From an uncultured bacterium (GTDB taxonomy: Bacteria > Bacillota > Clostridia > UBA1381), in the NCBI GenBank assembly GCA_905215805.1, contig CAJMRL010000005.1, positions 56,201 to 120,200 on the forward strand: a stretch of 64,000 nucleotides of DNA, written 5' to 3'. Numbering within the stretch: the first letter of the stretch is position 1; the number at the start of each line of letters is the position of its first letter. The notes below the pieces were generated by a model. That model searched no databases, had not been told where the DNA came from, and worked only from the letters and a program-made list of their open reading frames with translations. A program made the position numbers and the translations under genes. Of this stretch, positions 18,187 through 26,891 are shown one piece after another.

Positions 18187-20052
18187 CTATTTCCGGCTTT
18201 CGAGCCAAATTATAAGCACCGACACATCAGCCGGAGAAACGCCGCTTATACGTGAAGCCTGACCTAATGATTTTGGTCTTACCTTATCAAGCTTTTGTCT
18301 TGCTTCAAGGCGCAGTCCATGAATAGAGGAATAGTCGATATCCTCCGGAAGCAGCCTTTGCTCTGCTTTTTTGAACTGGCGCACCTGTGCAAGCTGGCGG
18401 TCGATATAGCCCTTGTATTTGATTTTTATTTCCGCTTCCTCTATAACATCCTCCGGCAAGTCGGGACGCTGTGCATCGACGGGAGCAAGCTTTTCATAAT
18501 CCAGCTCCGGACGTCTTAAAAGATCCGCAAGACGCACTCCTGTTTTTATAGGAGTCGAGCCGTATTGTTCAATAACGGGATTTGCTGTTTTAGGAGAAAC
18601 AACCGTATTTTCGATTCTTTCCATTTCTTCGCTTATCATCTCAAGCTTTTTCTGAAGACGCGCATACCGTTCATCGCTTATAAGACCCACTCTGTGACCT
18701 ATTGGCGTAAGTCTTTCGTCAGCGTTGTCCTGGCGCAGAAGCAGCCGGTACTCGCTTCTTGAGGTCATCATTCTGTACGGCTCATTCGTACCCTTCGTAA
18801 TAAGGTCGTCAATGAGCGTTCCTATATATCCGTCCGAACGCTCAAGCATCATCGGAGGTTCTCCCTTTAATTTAAGCGCCGCGTTTATTCCGGCTACAAG
18901 CCCTTGAGCCGCCGCTTCCTCATATCCTGAAGTACCGTTGAACTGACCGGCGCCGTAAAGACCGCTTATATGCTTGAATTCAAGTGTAGACAAGAGCTGC
19001 TGAGGGTCGCAGCAGTCGTATTCTATAGCATATGCGCTGCGCATGATCTCAACATTTTCAAGCCCTTTAACGCTCCTGTACATAGTTAGCTGAACATCTT
19101 CAGGCAGGCTTGTGGAAAACCCTTGTGCATATATTTCCTTTGTACCGTCGCCCATTGGCTCCATAAAGAGCTGATGCCGCGGTTTATTCGCAAACCTGAC
19201 CACCTTGTCTTCTATCGACGGACAGTATCGGGGGCCTATTCCTTCGACCATTCCGCCGTACATTGCGCTGCGTTCGAGATTGTCCATGATTATTTTATGA
19301 GTATTTTCGTTTGTGTATACCATATAGCAGGGAAGCTGCGGGCGCTCTATATCGGAGCGTTTATTTTCAAAGGAGAACGGCACGATTTTTTCATCGCCCA
19401 ATTCGATTTCCATTTCATCATAATTGAGCGAATCAGCATGAACGCGCGCAGGAGTTCCCGTCTTAAAGCGGCGCAGCTCAATACCTATGCGGCGGAGATT
19501 TTCGGAAAGCTCGTTTGCAGGGAACATTCCGTCCGGACCGCTTTCTTTTGAATAGCTGCCTATGAGTATCTTTCCTTTTAAATATGTGCCCGAGGCGATA
19601 ATGACCGCCTTTGCGGAGTATTCCGTTCCTGTATTGGTAACAACGCCGCATACTCTGCCGTTTTCAGTTTTAATATCTGTTATTTCAGCCTGTTTTATAT
19701 ATAAATTTTCTTGATTTTCAAGCCGACGTTTCATTTCGAGATGGTATTTTCCGCGGTCGATTTGCGCCCTTAAGGAATGTACCGCCGGTCCTTTGCCGCG
19801 GTTAAGCATTTTTGACTGGATAAATGTCGCATCTGCGGCCTTTCCCATCTCACCGCCAAGAGCGTCTATTTCACGCACAAGATGTCCTTTTGCGGTTCCG
19901 CCTATGCTCGGGTTGCAGGGAAGATTGCCTATTGCGTCAAGGCTTATAGAGAACATAACCGTTTTCATTCCCAGCCTTGCGCTTGCTAAGGCAGCCTCGC
20001 ATCCGGCATGACCTCCGCCGATAACGGCAATATCATAATCGCCAAGTATCAT
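18187..20052 (-). CDS. mnmG: tRNA uridine-5-carboxymethylaminomethyl modification enzyme MnmG
   Basis: A 621-residue FAD-binding enzyme, usual MnmG length. With MnmE it modifies U34 in the wobble position of certain tRNAs. Visible motifs are the dinucleotide-binding IGGGHAGCEAALASAR at the N terminus, GNLPCNPSIGGTAKGHLV, the MnmG signature GTYLKGKILIG and GPRYCPSIEDKVVRF, and the C-terminal helical GIDA-associated domain (RRPELDYEKL). The ATG overlaps the stop of the upstream DUF624 gene by 4 bases, implying translational coupling. No mnmE is in the window; rsmG, its neighbour in many Firmicutes, is 3.8 kb away on the other strand. Confidence 0.97.
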   Translation of the reverse strand: MILGDYDIAVIGGGHAGCEAALASARLGMKTVMFSISLDAIGNLPCNPSIGGTAKGHLVREIDALGGEMGKAADATFIQSKMLNRGKGPAVHSLRAQIDRGKYHLEMKRRLENQENLYIKQAEITDIKTENGRVCGVVTNTGTEYSAKAVIIASGTYLKGKILIGSYSKESGPDGMFPANELSENLRRIGIELRRFKTGTPARVHADSLNYDEMEIELGDEKIVPFSFENKRSDIERPQLPCYMVYTNENTHKIIMDNLERSAMYGGMVEGIGPRYCPSIEDKVVRFANKPRHQLFMEPMGDGTKEIYAQGFSTSLPEDVQLTMYRSVKGLENVEIMRSAYAIEYDCCDPQQLLSTLEFKHISGLYGAGQFNGTSGYEEAAAQGLVAGINAALKLKGEPPMMLERSDGYIGTLIDDLITKGTNEPYRMMTSRSEYRLLLRQDNADERLTPIGHRVGLISDERYARLQKKLEMISEEMERIENTVVSPKTANPVIEQYGSTPIKTGVRLADLLRRPELDYEKLAPVDAQRPDLPEDVIEEAEIKIKYKGYIDRQLAQVRQFKKAEQRLLPEDIDYSSIHGLRLEARQKLDKVRPKSLGQASRISGVSPADVSVLIIWLESRK

Positions 20053-20978
20053 TCGTTTTCGTCCTCGCTCTCATAGGGATTTTCGGTATTCTCATCTTCC
20101 AAGTAAGTAATTTTTGCATGACCGGTCTTGGATTTTGCATTTTTTTCGAGTCTTGCCATGTTTTTCTCAAGTATTCTTGCAGCATGAAATTCCATAGGAT
20201 AGCGGGTAATGCAAAGACCGGCTATCAGGTCAAACAAAATTATAACCGCGGGATTAATAAGCATGAACAATATAAAATTAAACCCGAAGCTTATAATAGT
20301 GAGAAGTATAGCCATAGGCAGATCCGCAACCGCACAGATCGCCGCATTTTTAAGAAGCTGCACAAAGCTGCACTCATATGTAACCATGATCTGGTAGATG
20401 TAATAGTGCATGAGCGTGTATACTATCAGTACCATTATGACAAGCGCGCCTAAAAACTGCCATACTATATCAAGGGAACTGCCGGTGGCCTGTATAGAGC
20501 TGTAGAACATCAAATCAGCGATGGAAACTATAAGAATAACGATATCCAGAATAAACAAAGCAGCAGATTGTTTTAAATTTGCCTTGAATTTATCCCAGCC
20601 ATCGCTCATTATCCATGTATGCTCGCCTTTTGTAAGGCAACGTGTCACATAGGCATACGGCGCTGCAACCGGAGCGCAGCCCCATAAATTAAATACCGTA
20701 AGCGCAAAAAGCGCTCTAAAAAGGAACTGCATTGTCTCCTCTGCATTTTCAATGCCCACCATTACTTCCGTAAAGCTTTCAACCAACGCATTCACCGGAG
20801 CAAATATATAAAGAAAAACAAGCCAGAGAATACTGCATAAGGAATACATTGCATTAGCCGCAAACAGCTTTGAAAATTTGCGGAAAACTATATCCCAAAA
20901 CAGAAAAAAACCTTTTTTCTTGGGAGCATCTTTTTCAACACCCGGTCCGGGCTTTGCATAATTAGGAAATAAACCCAT
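20049..20978 (-). CDS. DUF624 (YesL-like) membrane protein
   Basis: A 309-residue integral membrane protein of the DUF624/YesL type. After a charged N terminus it has about five to six hydrophobic helices, including YSLCSILWLVFLYIFAPVNA, ALTVFNLWGCAPVAAPYAYV and ILFMLINPAVIILFDLIAGL, plus an acidic tail ending NPYESEDENE. Many relatives sit in sugar-utilisation operons; function is unknown. The open frame begins 33 codons earlier, but AAAGGATTG precedes the ATG at 20978. Its last four bases overlap mnmG, so the two form an operon, an unusual pairing. Confidence 0.75.
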   Translation of the reverse strand: MGLFPNYAKPGPGVEKDAPKKKGFFLFWDIVFRKFSKLFAANAMYSLCSILWLVFLYIFAPVNALVESFTEVMVGIENAEETMQFLFRALFALTVFNLWGCAPVAAPYAYVTRCLTKGEHTWIMSDGWDKFKANLKQSAALFILDIVILIVSIADLMFYSSIQATGSSLDIVWQFLGALVIMVLIVYTLMHYYIYQIMVTYECSFVQLLKNAAICAVADLPMAILLTIISFGFNFILFMLINPAVIILFDLIAGLCITRYPMEFHAARILEKNMARLEKNAKSKTGHAKITYLEDENTENPYESEDENE

Positions 20979-21099
20979 AAAAATCAATCCTTTCACAAAA
21001 ATATTACGGCTATATGCCGAAAAAATATCAATATATATTGTAACATAAAAATAATTGTGATACAATACCTTTGACAAAAAAATTTATGGAGAATTTGTT

Positions 21100-22002
21100 A
21101 TGAGAATTGTTAAGATAAATGCTAATGACGCAATTCAGCGGCTGGATAAATTTCTTATAAAATATCTTCCGGCTATGCCTAAGGGTGCGCTTTATAAGGG
21201 ATTAAGGAAGGACTGCGTGAGAGTGAACGGAAAGCATGTGCGTGACGGTGGATATATGCTGAACGAGGGCGATGAGCTCAAGTTATTTTTCAGAGAAGAA
21301 TATTATGGAAAAGAGACTGAGATCAAAGAGGTAAGGATAAATTTTGGGATCGTATATGAGGACCAAAATATTATACTTATAAACAAGCCAAGGGGAACAG
21401 TAGTTCATGCGGATGATAAAAATACTTCCGATACCTTGGTGGAACAGCTTATATATTATTTATATAAAAAGGGCGAGTACGACCCTAAAAGCGAGCATGG
21501 ATTCAAACCGGCGCTGTGCAACAGGCTTGACCGCAATACGTCAGGTATAGTAATAGGTGCGAAAAATGCGGCAGCGCTTAGGATAATAAATGAAAAAATA
21601 CGGAAAAGAGAAGTACACAAGCTGTATAAATGCCGTGTAGAGGGTATAATGAAAAATTCATTGCAATGCAATGGGTATATCATAAAAGGCGATAAGCGGG
21701 TAAAAACATCAGATAAGCTTTCTGACGGTGCAAAATATGCGCAATTATCGGCAAGACCGCTTGCGTATGAGGGAAATACGACGATAGCCGAGGTAGAGCT
21801 TATGACAGGAAGAACACACCAGATAAGAGCGCAGCTTGCGGCTATGGGTTATCCGCTGGTGAATGATAAAAAATACAGCGGACACGGAAACGGGAAATAT
21901 GAACTGGTAAGCTATAAATTAAGGTTTGATTTTAAGAGCGATGCCGGGATTATGAATTATATAAACGGACGGGAATTTGTATTGAAAGAGGCGCTGCTCT
22001 AA
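21100..22002 (+). CDS. RluA-family RNA pseudouridine synthase
   Basis: A 300-residue pseudouridine synthase. An N-terminal S4 RNA-binding domain (QRLDKFLIKYLPAMP to about residue 65) is followed by the catalytic domain with the RluA signature NRLDRNTSGIVIGAK, whose Asp is the nucleophile, and the later GRTHQIRAQLAAMGYPLVND motif. Targets are uridines in 23S rRNA or tRNA; which site cannot be told (RluC/RluD/YjbO-like). It has a GGAGAA ribosome site and a -10-like GATACAAT upstream, and reads divergently from the DUF624-mnmG operon. Confidence 0.92.
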   Translation: MRIVKINANDAIQRLDKFLIKYLPAMPKGALYKGLRKDCVRVNGKHVRDGGYMLNEGDELKLFFREEYYGKETEIKEVRINFGIVYEDQNIILINKPRGTVVHADDKNTSDTLVEQLIYYLYKKGEYDPKSEHGFKPALCNRLDRNTSGIVIGAKNAAALRIINEKIRKREVHKLYKCRVEGIMKNSLQCNGYIIKGDKRVKTSDKLSDGAKYAQLSARPLAYEGNTTIAEVELMTGRTHQIRAQLAAMGYPLVNDKKYSGHGNGKYELVSYKLRFDFKSDAGIMNYINGREFVLKEALL

Positions 22003-22022
22003 AGCGGCAGCGCCTTAATAAA
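21990..22022 (+). terminator. Possible terminator overlapping the end of the RluA-family gene
   Basis: GGCGCTGC (21990-21997) pairs perfectly with GCAGCGCC (22007-22014). The following T tract is weak, so termination may be partial. Confidence 0.45.
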
Positions 22023-22024
22023 GA

Positions 22025-22390
22025 TTATTTTAAAAATTCCTGTATTTCATCTTCGGTAAAGCCTTTGGCACGTAATTTTGCTATAATTTCGGCAATTCCC
22101 TCCGCTCTGCCTTCTGCTCTGCCTTTTTTCATTCCTATTTTCATGCCTTCGGCAATTCCCCTGTCCGTAGCAGTTTTCAATGCTGTAGCTTTATCATGAA
22201 GTGCTTTTTCTCGTATACGTGCTTCTTCGCGAATCTTACTGTCATTGCTCATATCAATAATTACATTAACTGCTTTTTCTATAGCAGGAACCTTAGTATC
22301 GCTTAGCATTTCTAACTCCTCCTCACTTTCGGCATTAATAAGCTGCATCCAAAGCTCTTTTTTATTGCTTGGATTAGGCTTTTTATTTAC
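22025..22390 (-). pseudogene. C-terminal remnant of an Rpn/PD-(D/E)XK nuclease-family gene
   Basis: About 120 codons match the C-terminal part of the Rpn family (recombination-promoting nuclease, transposase-like). Recognisable features are KKELWMQLINAESEEELEML, a REEARIREKALHDKATAL-like helix, a run of Gly-Arg-Ala-Glu-Gly repeats and the tail EIIAKLRAKGFTEDEIQEFLK. The N-terminal nuclease core is missing; the frame runs straight into the 3' end of tadA in another frame. A start at 22348 would give a 107-residue peptide, but no good ribosome site is seen. Most likely a deletion scar. Confidence 0.7.
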
Positions 22391-22398
22391 TCTGTAAA

Positions 22399-22857
22399 TT
22401 AAGCTTTCTTTTTTTTGCGCAGCTCTTTGAAAAAATCCTTAAGCAAAGCGGCGCATTCCTCTTCCATTATGCCGCCCTGCACCGGCACGGTATAATTGCA
22501 TAGATTCATATCAAAAAGATTCACTATAGACCCACCGCAGCCGGATTTTCTATCATACGCGCCGAAATATACCCTTTCTATCCTTGCGTTCAAAATCGCA
22601 CCGGCACACATCGGGCACGGCTCCAGCGTCACGTATAATTCGCAGCGCGGCAGCCGCCAGCCGCCAAGCTTTTTACAGGCGCGGTCAATTGCAATGCATT
22701 CTGCGTGGAGCAGCGCATTTTTCTTGATCTCACGCTTGTTATATCCACGAGATACAATCCCGCCGTCACGAACTATGACAGCTCCTATAGGAGTTTCACC
22801 TATTGCAGCGGCCTTTTTTGCTTGGCGCAGAGCCTCGCGCATAAATTTTTCTTCCAT
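22399..22857 (-). CDS. tadA: tRNA-specific adenosine deaminase TadA
   Basis: A 152-residue zinc deaminase that makes inosine at position 34 of tRNA-Arg(ACG). The HAECIAID motif (zinc ligand His and proton-shuttle Glu) and the paired cysteines in TLEPCPMCAGAI are intact. Length is typical of TadA. It starts 3 bases after the hslO stop, suggesting a two-gene transcript. A homologous guanine deaminase is possible but the EPCPMCAGAI context favours TadA. Confidence 0.93.
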   Translation of the reverse strand: MEEKFMREALRQAKKAAAIGETPIGAVIVRDGGIVSRGYNKREIKKNALLHAECIAIDRACKKLGGWRLPRCELYVTLEPCPMCAGAILNARIERVYFGAYDRKSGCGGSIVNLFDMNLCNYTVPVQGGIMEEECAALLKDFFKELRKKKKA

Positions 22858-22859
22858 TA

Positions 22860-23747
22860 TTATTTTGCCTGCCTGAGCAGCTCTTCAAGCTCTGCCTTGC
22901 CGAACGTATAGCGGTTGTTGCAGAAATGACAGCAAAGCTCCGCCTCACCCTGTTCTTCTATAAGTGATTCAAGCTCCTTTTTGCCTATTGAAATAAGAGC
23001 TTTTTCCATTCTTTCCTTTGAACAGGTGCAGCGGTATTCGGGATGCGCTTCCTTGTTTTCGAGAAGCATTGAAAAGCCCTCGGTCACTGCAAAGATTATA
23101 TCCTGAGCGCTCATTCCGTCCTCTATCATCTTTGTTACGGGAGGTATCTTCGCGAGATTTTCCTCAAGCTTTTTTGCCTCCTCGTCGGATGCTCCCGGCA
23201 TGAGCTGAAGCATATATCCTCCGGCTGCTATGACATGGTTATCCTCTGTGCTTACAAGAACACCGAGAGCTATAGCGGTAGGCACTTGCTCACTTTGAGC
23301 ATAGTAAGCAGTCAGATCCTCCGCTATCTCTCCGGATATAAGTGGAACTCTGCCGATATATGGTTCTTTCAAGCCGAGATCTCGTATAACGCTTAAATAT
23401 CCGTTTCCGACAGCCTGCCCTACATCGAGCTTTCCCTTATCGTTTAACGGAAGCTCCGCCTTCGGACTCTGAACATATCCTCTTACCCGTGATTTACTGT
23501 CCGTAACAGCAATAAGCTGTCCAAGCGGACCGTCCGCATCTATTTGGAGCGTGATTGAATCGGTATCTGATTTGAGCCCTGCCGCTCCCATAATTGCCGC
23601 TCCCGTTAAAAGTCTTCCCAGAGCGGCGGTCGCAACTCTTGATGATGAATGTATCTCCCGTGCTTTTTCTACAAGGTCTGTTGTAACGGCACAAAATACA
23701 CGCATTGTTCCGTCCATGCTGCTGCCTCTTACCAATGTATCTGACAT
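22860..23747 (-). CDS. hslO: Redox-regulated chaperone Hsp33
   Basis: A 295-residue Hsp33. The N-terminal domain begins with the family-typical R-G-S-S-M-D-G-T-M-R-V-F. The C-terminal zinc redox switch shows C-T-C (YRCTCSKERM) and C-C-H-F-C-N-N (final CxxC), as expected for oxidation-triggered holdase activity in the cytoplasm. A strong GGAGGTTA ribosome site precedes the ATG. It is the first gene of a probable hslO-tadA transcript and is divergent from rsmG. Confidence 0.95.
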   Translation of the reverse strand: MSDTLVRGSSMDGTMRVFCAVTTDLVEKAREIHSSSRVATAALGRLLTGAAIMGAAGLKSDTDSITLQIDADGPLGQLIAVTDSKSRVRGYVQSPKAELPLNDKGKLDVGQAVGNGYLSVIRDLGLKEPYIGRVPLISGEIAEDLTAYYAQSEQVPTAIALGVLVSTEDNHVIAAGGYMLQLMPGASDEEAKKLEENLAKIPPVTKMIEDGMSAQDIIFAVTEGFSMLLENKEAHPEYRCTCSKERMEKALISIGKKELESLIEEQGEAELCCHFCNNRYTFGKAELEELLRQAK

Positions 23748-23877
23748 AAAATTAACCTCCGAATTTATTATCTGTTATTGAGTATTATACCATAATAACG
23801 GTTTAAAATCAATATTGACTTTAATGCTTGGATATATTATAATATATATAAAGTATAAGGATCGGCGGTATGGATAT

Positions 23878-24606
23878 ATGAAGGATATAATAATAAACGG
23901 ATGTCATGAGATAGGGGTAGAGATAAGTGGTGAACAAGCGGATATGCTTGTGACTTATGCCCGTATGCTTGTTGAATGGAACGAAAAAATGAATCTTACC
24001 GCGATAACGGAGGAAAGCGATATAGCAAAGAAGCATTTTCTTGACAGCATAACCGCTATATCTACCGGATGTATCGGTAAAAAGGTAATAGATGTGGGAA
24101 CGGGCGCCGGATTCCCGGGGCTGGTGCTTAAGATTATGCGGCCGGATATGGAGCTTACATTGCTCGATTCACTTAATAAACGTATAAGCTTTTTAAAAGC
24201 GGTAGCAGAAGAACTGGGACTTGATGGGATAGAATTTGTGCACGCAAGGGCGGAGGACGCCGGAATGAATAGGGAATTCAGGGCAAAATATGACAGTGTT
24301 GTTTCAAGAGCTGTAGCTAATATGCGCACTCTTTCTGAATGGTGCATACCTTTTGCAAAGAAAGGCGGATATTTTCTTGCAATGAAAGGTCCGCTTGCGC
24401 AGAGCGAGCTTGATGAGGCAAAGAGGGCAATATCAATACTCGGCGGGGAGGTAGAAAATGTTTTTGAGGCTCATATACCATTCACTGAGCTTGATCATAA
24501 GATAATTATAGTAAAAAAAGTGCGACAGACTCCGATGCGATTCCCGAGAAAACCGGGTATTGCGGCAAAAAATCCTATCGAACAATGCTATAATTTGCGC
24601 AGATAA
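23878..24606 (+). CDS. rsmG: 16S rRNA (guanine-527-N7)-methyltransferase RsmG
   Basis: A 242-residue SAM-dependent methyltransferase acting on 16S rRNA G527. It shows WNEKMNLTAITEESDIAKKH at the N-terminal region, the SAM-binding VIDVGTGAGFPGLVLKI, ISFLKAVAEELGL and SRAVANMRTLSEWC, all RsmG signatures. The open frame could start 21 codons upstream, but the ATG at 23878 is the usual family start; its ribosome site is weak (GGCGG). A terminator follows. In many Firmicutes rsmG is followed by noc, as here. Confidence 0.95.
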   Translation: MKDIIINGCHEIGVEISGEQADMLVTYARMLVEWNEKMNLTAITEESDIAKKHFLDSITAISTGCIGKKVIDVGTGAGFPGLVLKIMRPDMELTLLDSLNKRISFLKAVAEELGLDGIEFVHARAEDAGMNREFRAKYDSVVSRAVANMRTLSEWCIPFAKKGGYFLAMKGPLAQSELDEAKRAISILGGEVENVFEAHIPFTELDHKIIIVKKVRQTPMRFPRKPGIAAKNPIEQCYNLRR

Positions 24607-24624
24607 AAATTATATGTAAAAAAA

Positions 24625-24660
24625 GAGCGGTTTCGGTCATACGAAACTGCTTTCTTTTTT
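24625..24660 (+). terminator. Terminator of rsmG
   Basis: GCGGTTTCG (24627-24635) pairs with CGAAACTGC (24642-24650), one G-T wobble, then TTTCTTTTTT. Confidence 0.85.
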
Positions 24661-24683
24661 GGAAATTTATGTTATAATAGTAT

Positions 24684-24815
24684 TTGTAAGACAAGGTATC
24701 TCAAAGGTACATTAAAAAAACGATGTTTCCCCAAGGCATCGTCTACCCCCAAAATGTCTTACACCTTCCACCACCGAGGTAACGGGCGGCGTGTACCGCC
24801 GTCCGTTATTTTTTA
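24684..24815 (+). ncRNA. Candidate structured RNA or leader with C-rich loops
   Basis: A TATAAT at 24673-24678 starts a roughly 130-base non-coding stretch. GTAAGACA (24686-24693) pairs perfectly with TGTCTTAC (24755-24762). Inside, ACGATG (24720-24725) pairs with CATCGT (24737-24742), with C-rich single-stranded tracts TTTCCCC and CTACCCCC. An ACCT/AGGT mini-hairpin and a GC-rich terminator (AACGG GCGG ... CCGC CGT CCGTT then T run, 24781-24815) follow. The noc-like ATG is 30 bases on. It could be a trans-acting small RNA with anti-ribosome-site loops, or a terminating leader of noc. No known riboswitch consensus was recognised. Confidence 0.6.
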
Positions 24816-24845
24816 TTTAAGAAACCAGTAAAGGACAGATATACA

Positions 24846-25658
24846 ATGAAAATCAAAGGCATTACAAAAACAGCGCTGCTTCCGGCTGACGAGATAGCAC
24901 CGGGAATTATGCAGCCCAGGAAATTTTTTGATGAAAAATCTATGGAAGCGCTCACAGACTCAATAAAACAATACGGGCTTATATGTCCGGTAGCGGTAAG
25001 ACGCACCGCAAAGGACGAGTATGAGCTTATTTCGGGAGAAAGACGTTTCAGAGCTTGTGTGAATGCGGGTCTTGAGATGATCCCGGCAGTTATAGTCGAG
25101 TGTGACGAACAGGCGGCGGCTATACTTTCTCTTGTGCAGAACATACATAATGACGAGCTTATTTTTACAGAGGTGGCAGACGCTTATAAAAATATAATGG
25201 AAAAGTATAAAATGACGCGTGAGGATCTGGCTCATGCCGTAGGAAAAAGCCTTACAGATATAAGCCGGTATTTAAAAATAACCGAACTGCCTCCGTTTGT
25301 GCATAAGCTGATACGCGAATATAATCTTACGGAAGGACATGCATTTGCACTTTTGAAGCTTAAAAATCCGCACCAGCAGACGGAGGTTTGTCAGAAGATT
25401 TGCTTAAATCATTTAACTCCGGCTCAGGCGGAATACATAGTGCACGAAACAAACGATATACGACGCCGCTGTGCAAAACGGTTTGTAAAAACAAATATAA
25501 GGGATATGAGATTTTTTGAGAATACCATAACGCGCGCTCTCGATATTGTCAGGAAAGGCGGCTTTGACGCTGATATGGAGGAGATAAATCATGAGTGGGG
25601 GACAGAGTATAAAATAAAGCTGATGAATAAAAAGAACGGAGAAAGCGCGGCGGGATAA
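24846..25658 (+). CDS. ParB/Noc-family nucleoid occlusion protein
   Basis: A 270-residue ParB-family DNA-binding protein. The N-terminal ParB/Srx nuclease-like fold includes PRKFFDEKSMEALTDSIKQYG and the CTP-binding box GERRFRA; IHNDELIFTEVADAY and the helix-turn-helix REDLAHAVGKSLTDISRYLKI follow. Its place behind rsmG matches noc of Bacillus, which guards the nucleoid from division, but no parA is adjacent and the target site was not found. It has an imperfect upstream ribosome signal. A perfect terminator overlaps its final codons. Confidence 0.88.
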   Translation: MKIKGITKTALLPADEIAPGIMQPRKFFDEKSMEALTDSIKQYGLICPVAVRRTAKDEYELISGERRFRACVNAGLEMIPAVIVECDEQAAAILSLVQNIHNDELIFTEVADAYKNIMEKYKMTREDLAHAVGKSLTDISRYLKITELPPFVHKLIREYNLTEGHAFALLKLKNPHQQTEVCQKICLNHLTPAQAEYIVHETNDIRRRCAKRFVKTNIRDMRFFENTITRALDIVRKGGFDADMEEINHEWGTEYKIKLMNKKNGESAAG

Positions 25659-25676
25659 TAAAAGCCGCGCTTTGTT
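25642..25676 (+). terminator. Terminator overlapping the end of the Noc-like gene
   Basis: AAAGCGCGGC (25642-25651) pairs perfectly with GCCGCGCTTT (25664-25673). The left arm lies inside the last codons of the gene. Confidence 0.85.
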
Positions 25677-25694
25677 TATGTGTTTCCAGAACAA

Positions 25695-25728
25695 AAAAAC
25701 GGCTTAACCGCATGGTTAAGCCGTTTTT
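25695..25728. terminator. Terminator of tRNA-Lys, symmetric
   Basis: AACGGCTTAACC and GGTTAAGCCGTT form a perfect 12-bp stem with a GCAT loop, flanked by A and T runs. It lies 6 bases downstream of the minus-strand tRNA and can work in both directions. Confidence 0.85.
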
Positions 25729-25733
25729 CGGGA

Positions 25734-25806
25734 TACACCATCAGGGACTCGAACCCTGGACACCCTGATTAAGAGTCAGGTGCTCTACCAACTGAGCTAA
25801 TAGTGC
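25734..25806 (-). tRNA. tRNA-Lys (anticodon CTT)
   Basis: Read on the minus strand, all parts of a 73-base cloverleaf are present: acceptor GCACTAT paired with ATGGTGT, D arm GCTC...GAGC, anticodon stem CCTGA/TCAGG around loop CTCTTAA (anticodon CTT, lysine AAG), and T arm CAGGG TTCGAGT CCCTG. Discriminator base is A. The 3' CCA is not encoded. The first acceptor pair is a G-T wobble. Confidence 0.95.
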
Positions 25807-25915
25807 ATATTCCGTACTCACCTGAGCACGGATAATATAATACCACAAAATGAGGTATTTGTCAAGTGTTTTTTATAAAAAACAAAAAATAATTTCATAT
25901 TTTAGTTTTTTATAG

Positions 25916-26731
25916 TTATATATTGTCAATAATGTTCTGTAATGCGTCACAATCTGCGTCTTCGATTCTTCCCTCGTCACAGAGCTTTGCAAATTCAGGA
26001 TTTATCGGAAGCTTTGCAATAAGAGGGATATCATATTTAGCGGCAGTTTCCTCGATATGGCTTTCTCCGAAAATATGATGCTCCTTTGAGCAGTCGGGAC
26101 ATTTGAAATATGACATATTCTCGACTATTCCAAGCACAGGGATATCCATCATTTTTGCCATCTTTACTGCCTTTTCAACGATCATCGATACAAGCTCCTG
26201 CGGGGAGGTGACAACGATTATTCCGTCAACAGGAATTGACTGGAATACCGTCAGCGGGACATCTCCTGTACCCGGAGGCATGTCTACGAACATATAATCT
26301 ATATCATTCCAAATTACCTGTGTCCAGAATTGAGTAACTGTTCCGGAAATAATAGGACCTCTCCAGATAACCGGGTCTGTTTCATCGTCCACAAGCAGAT
26401 TTAATGACATTATATCTATTCCGCCCTTGGTTGTGACCGGAATAATTCCCATCTGTGAGCCGTATGCCTTTTCGTGTATCCCGAACGCCTTCGGTATTGA
26501 CGGACCTGTTATATCAGCGTCAAGAACGGCCGTTTTTTTGCCTGTTCGGCTCATAAGCACCGCCAGCATTGATGTTACAAGGGATTTTCCTACGCCGCCT
26601 TTACCGCTTACAACAGCTATGACCTTTTTTATATTTGAAAGCTCATGCGGTTTTTCCAGCATACTTTTCGGATCGCGCTCTCCGCAATTCGCAGAGCAGC
26701 TTCCGCAGTCGTGATTACATTCTTCACTCAT
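25916..26731 (-). CDS. Mrp/ApbC-type P-loop ATPase, Fe-S cluster carrier
   Basis: A 271-residue Mrp/NBP35 family protein. An N-terminal cysteine cluster (ECNHDCGSCSANCGE) is followed by the deviant Walker A VSGKGGVGKS, the DADITGPSIPK loop, MPPGTGDVPLT and a C-terminal FKCPDCSKEH pair likely to bind the bridging cluster. The family binds and delivers [4Fe-4S] clusters in the cytoplasm. The four N-terminal cysteines resemble NBP35-type rather than short Mrp proteins. A GAAAGGAATG site precedes the ATG. Confidence 0.92.
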   Translation of the reverse strand: MSEECNHDCGSCSANCGERDPKSMLEKPHELSNIKKVIAVVSGKGGVGKSLVTSMLAVLMSRTGKKTAVLDADITGPSIPKAFGIHEKAYGSQMGIIPVTTKGGIDIMSLNLLVDDETDPVIWRGPIISGTVTQFWTQVIWNDIDYMFVDMPPGTGDVPLTVFQSIPVDGIIVVTSPQELVSMIVEKAVKMAKMMDIPVLGIVENMSYFKCPDCSKEHHIFGESHIEETAAKYDIPLIAKLPINPEFAKLCDEGRIEDADCDALQNIIDNI

Positions 26732-26841
26732 TAATATTCATTCCTTTCGTATTTATATATGTCAGCAGCATATTTAATTAAAAATACCGCCCCATATTGT
26801 ATATTTTTATTATACCACTTTCAAAAGCATAGGTCAAGCAT

Positions 26842-26869
26842 AAAAAAAGGAACGGTTTCCCGTCCCTTT
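26842..26869 (-). terminator. Terminator of gdhA
   Basis: Minus-strand stem GGGACGG/CCGTTCC with a GAAA tetraloop, followed by seven T. Confidence 0.9.
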
Positions 26870-26891
26870 AAATTTATATATGTAAATATAA

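Noticed and set aside
22025..22348. Complete small gene of 107 codons
   Set aside because: It matches only the C-terminal part of a larger family and has no good ribosome site; treated as a remnant.
24684..24815. T-box or known riboswitch
   Set aside because: No T-box core sequence, specifier loop or conserved riboswitch motif was found; the downstream gene is not of a usual riboswitch class.
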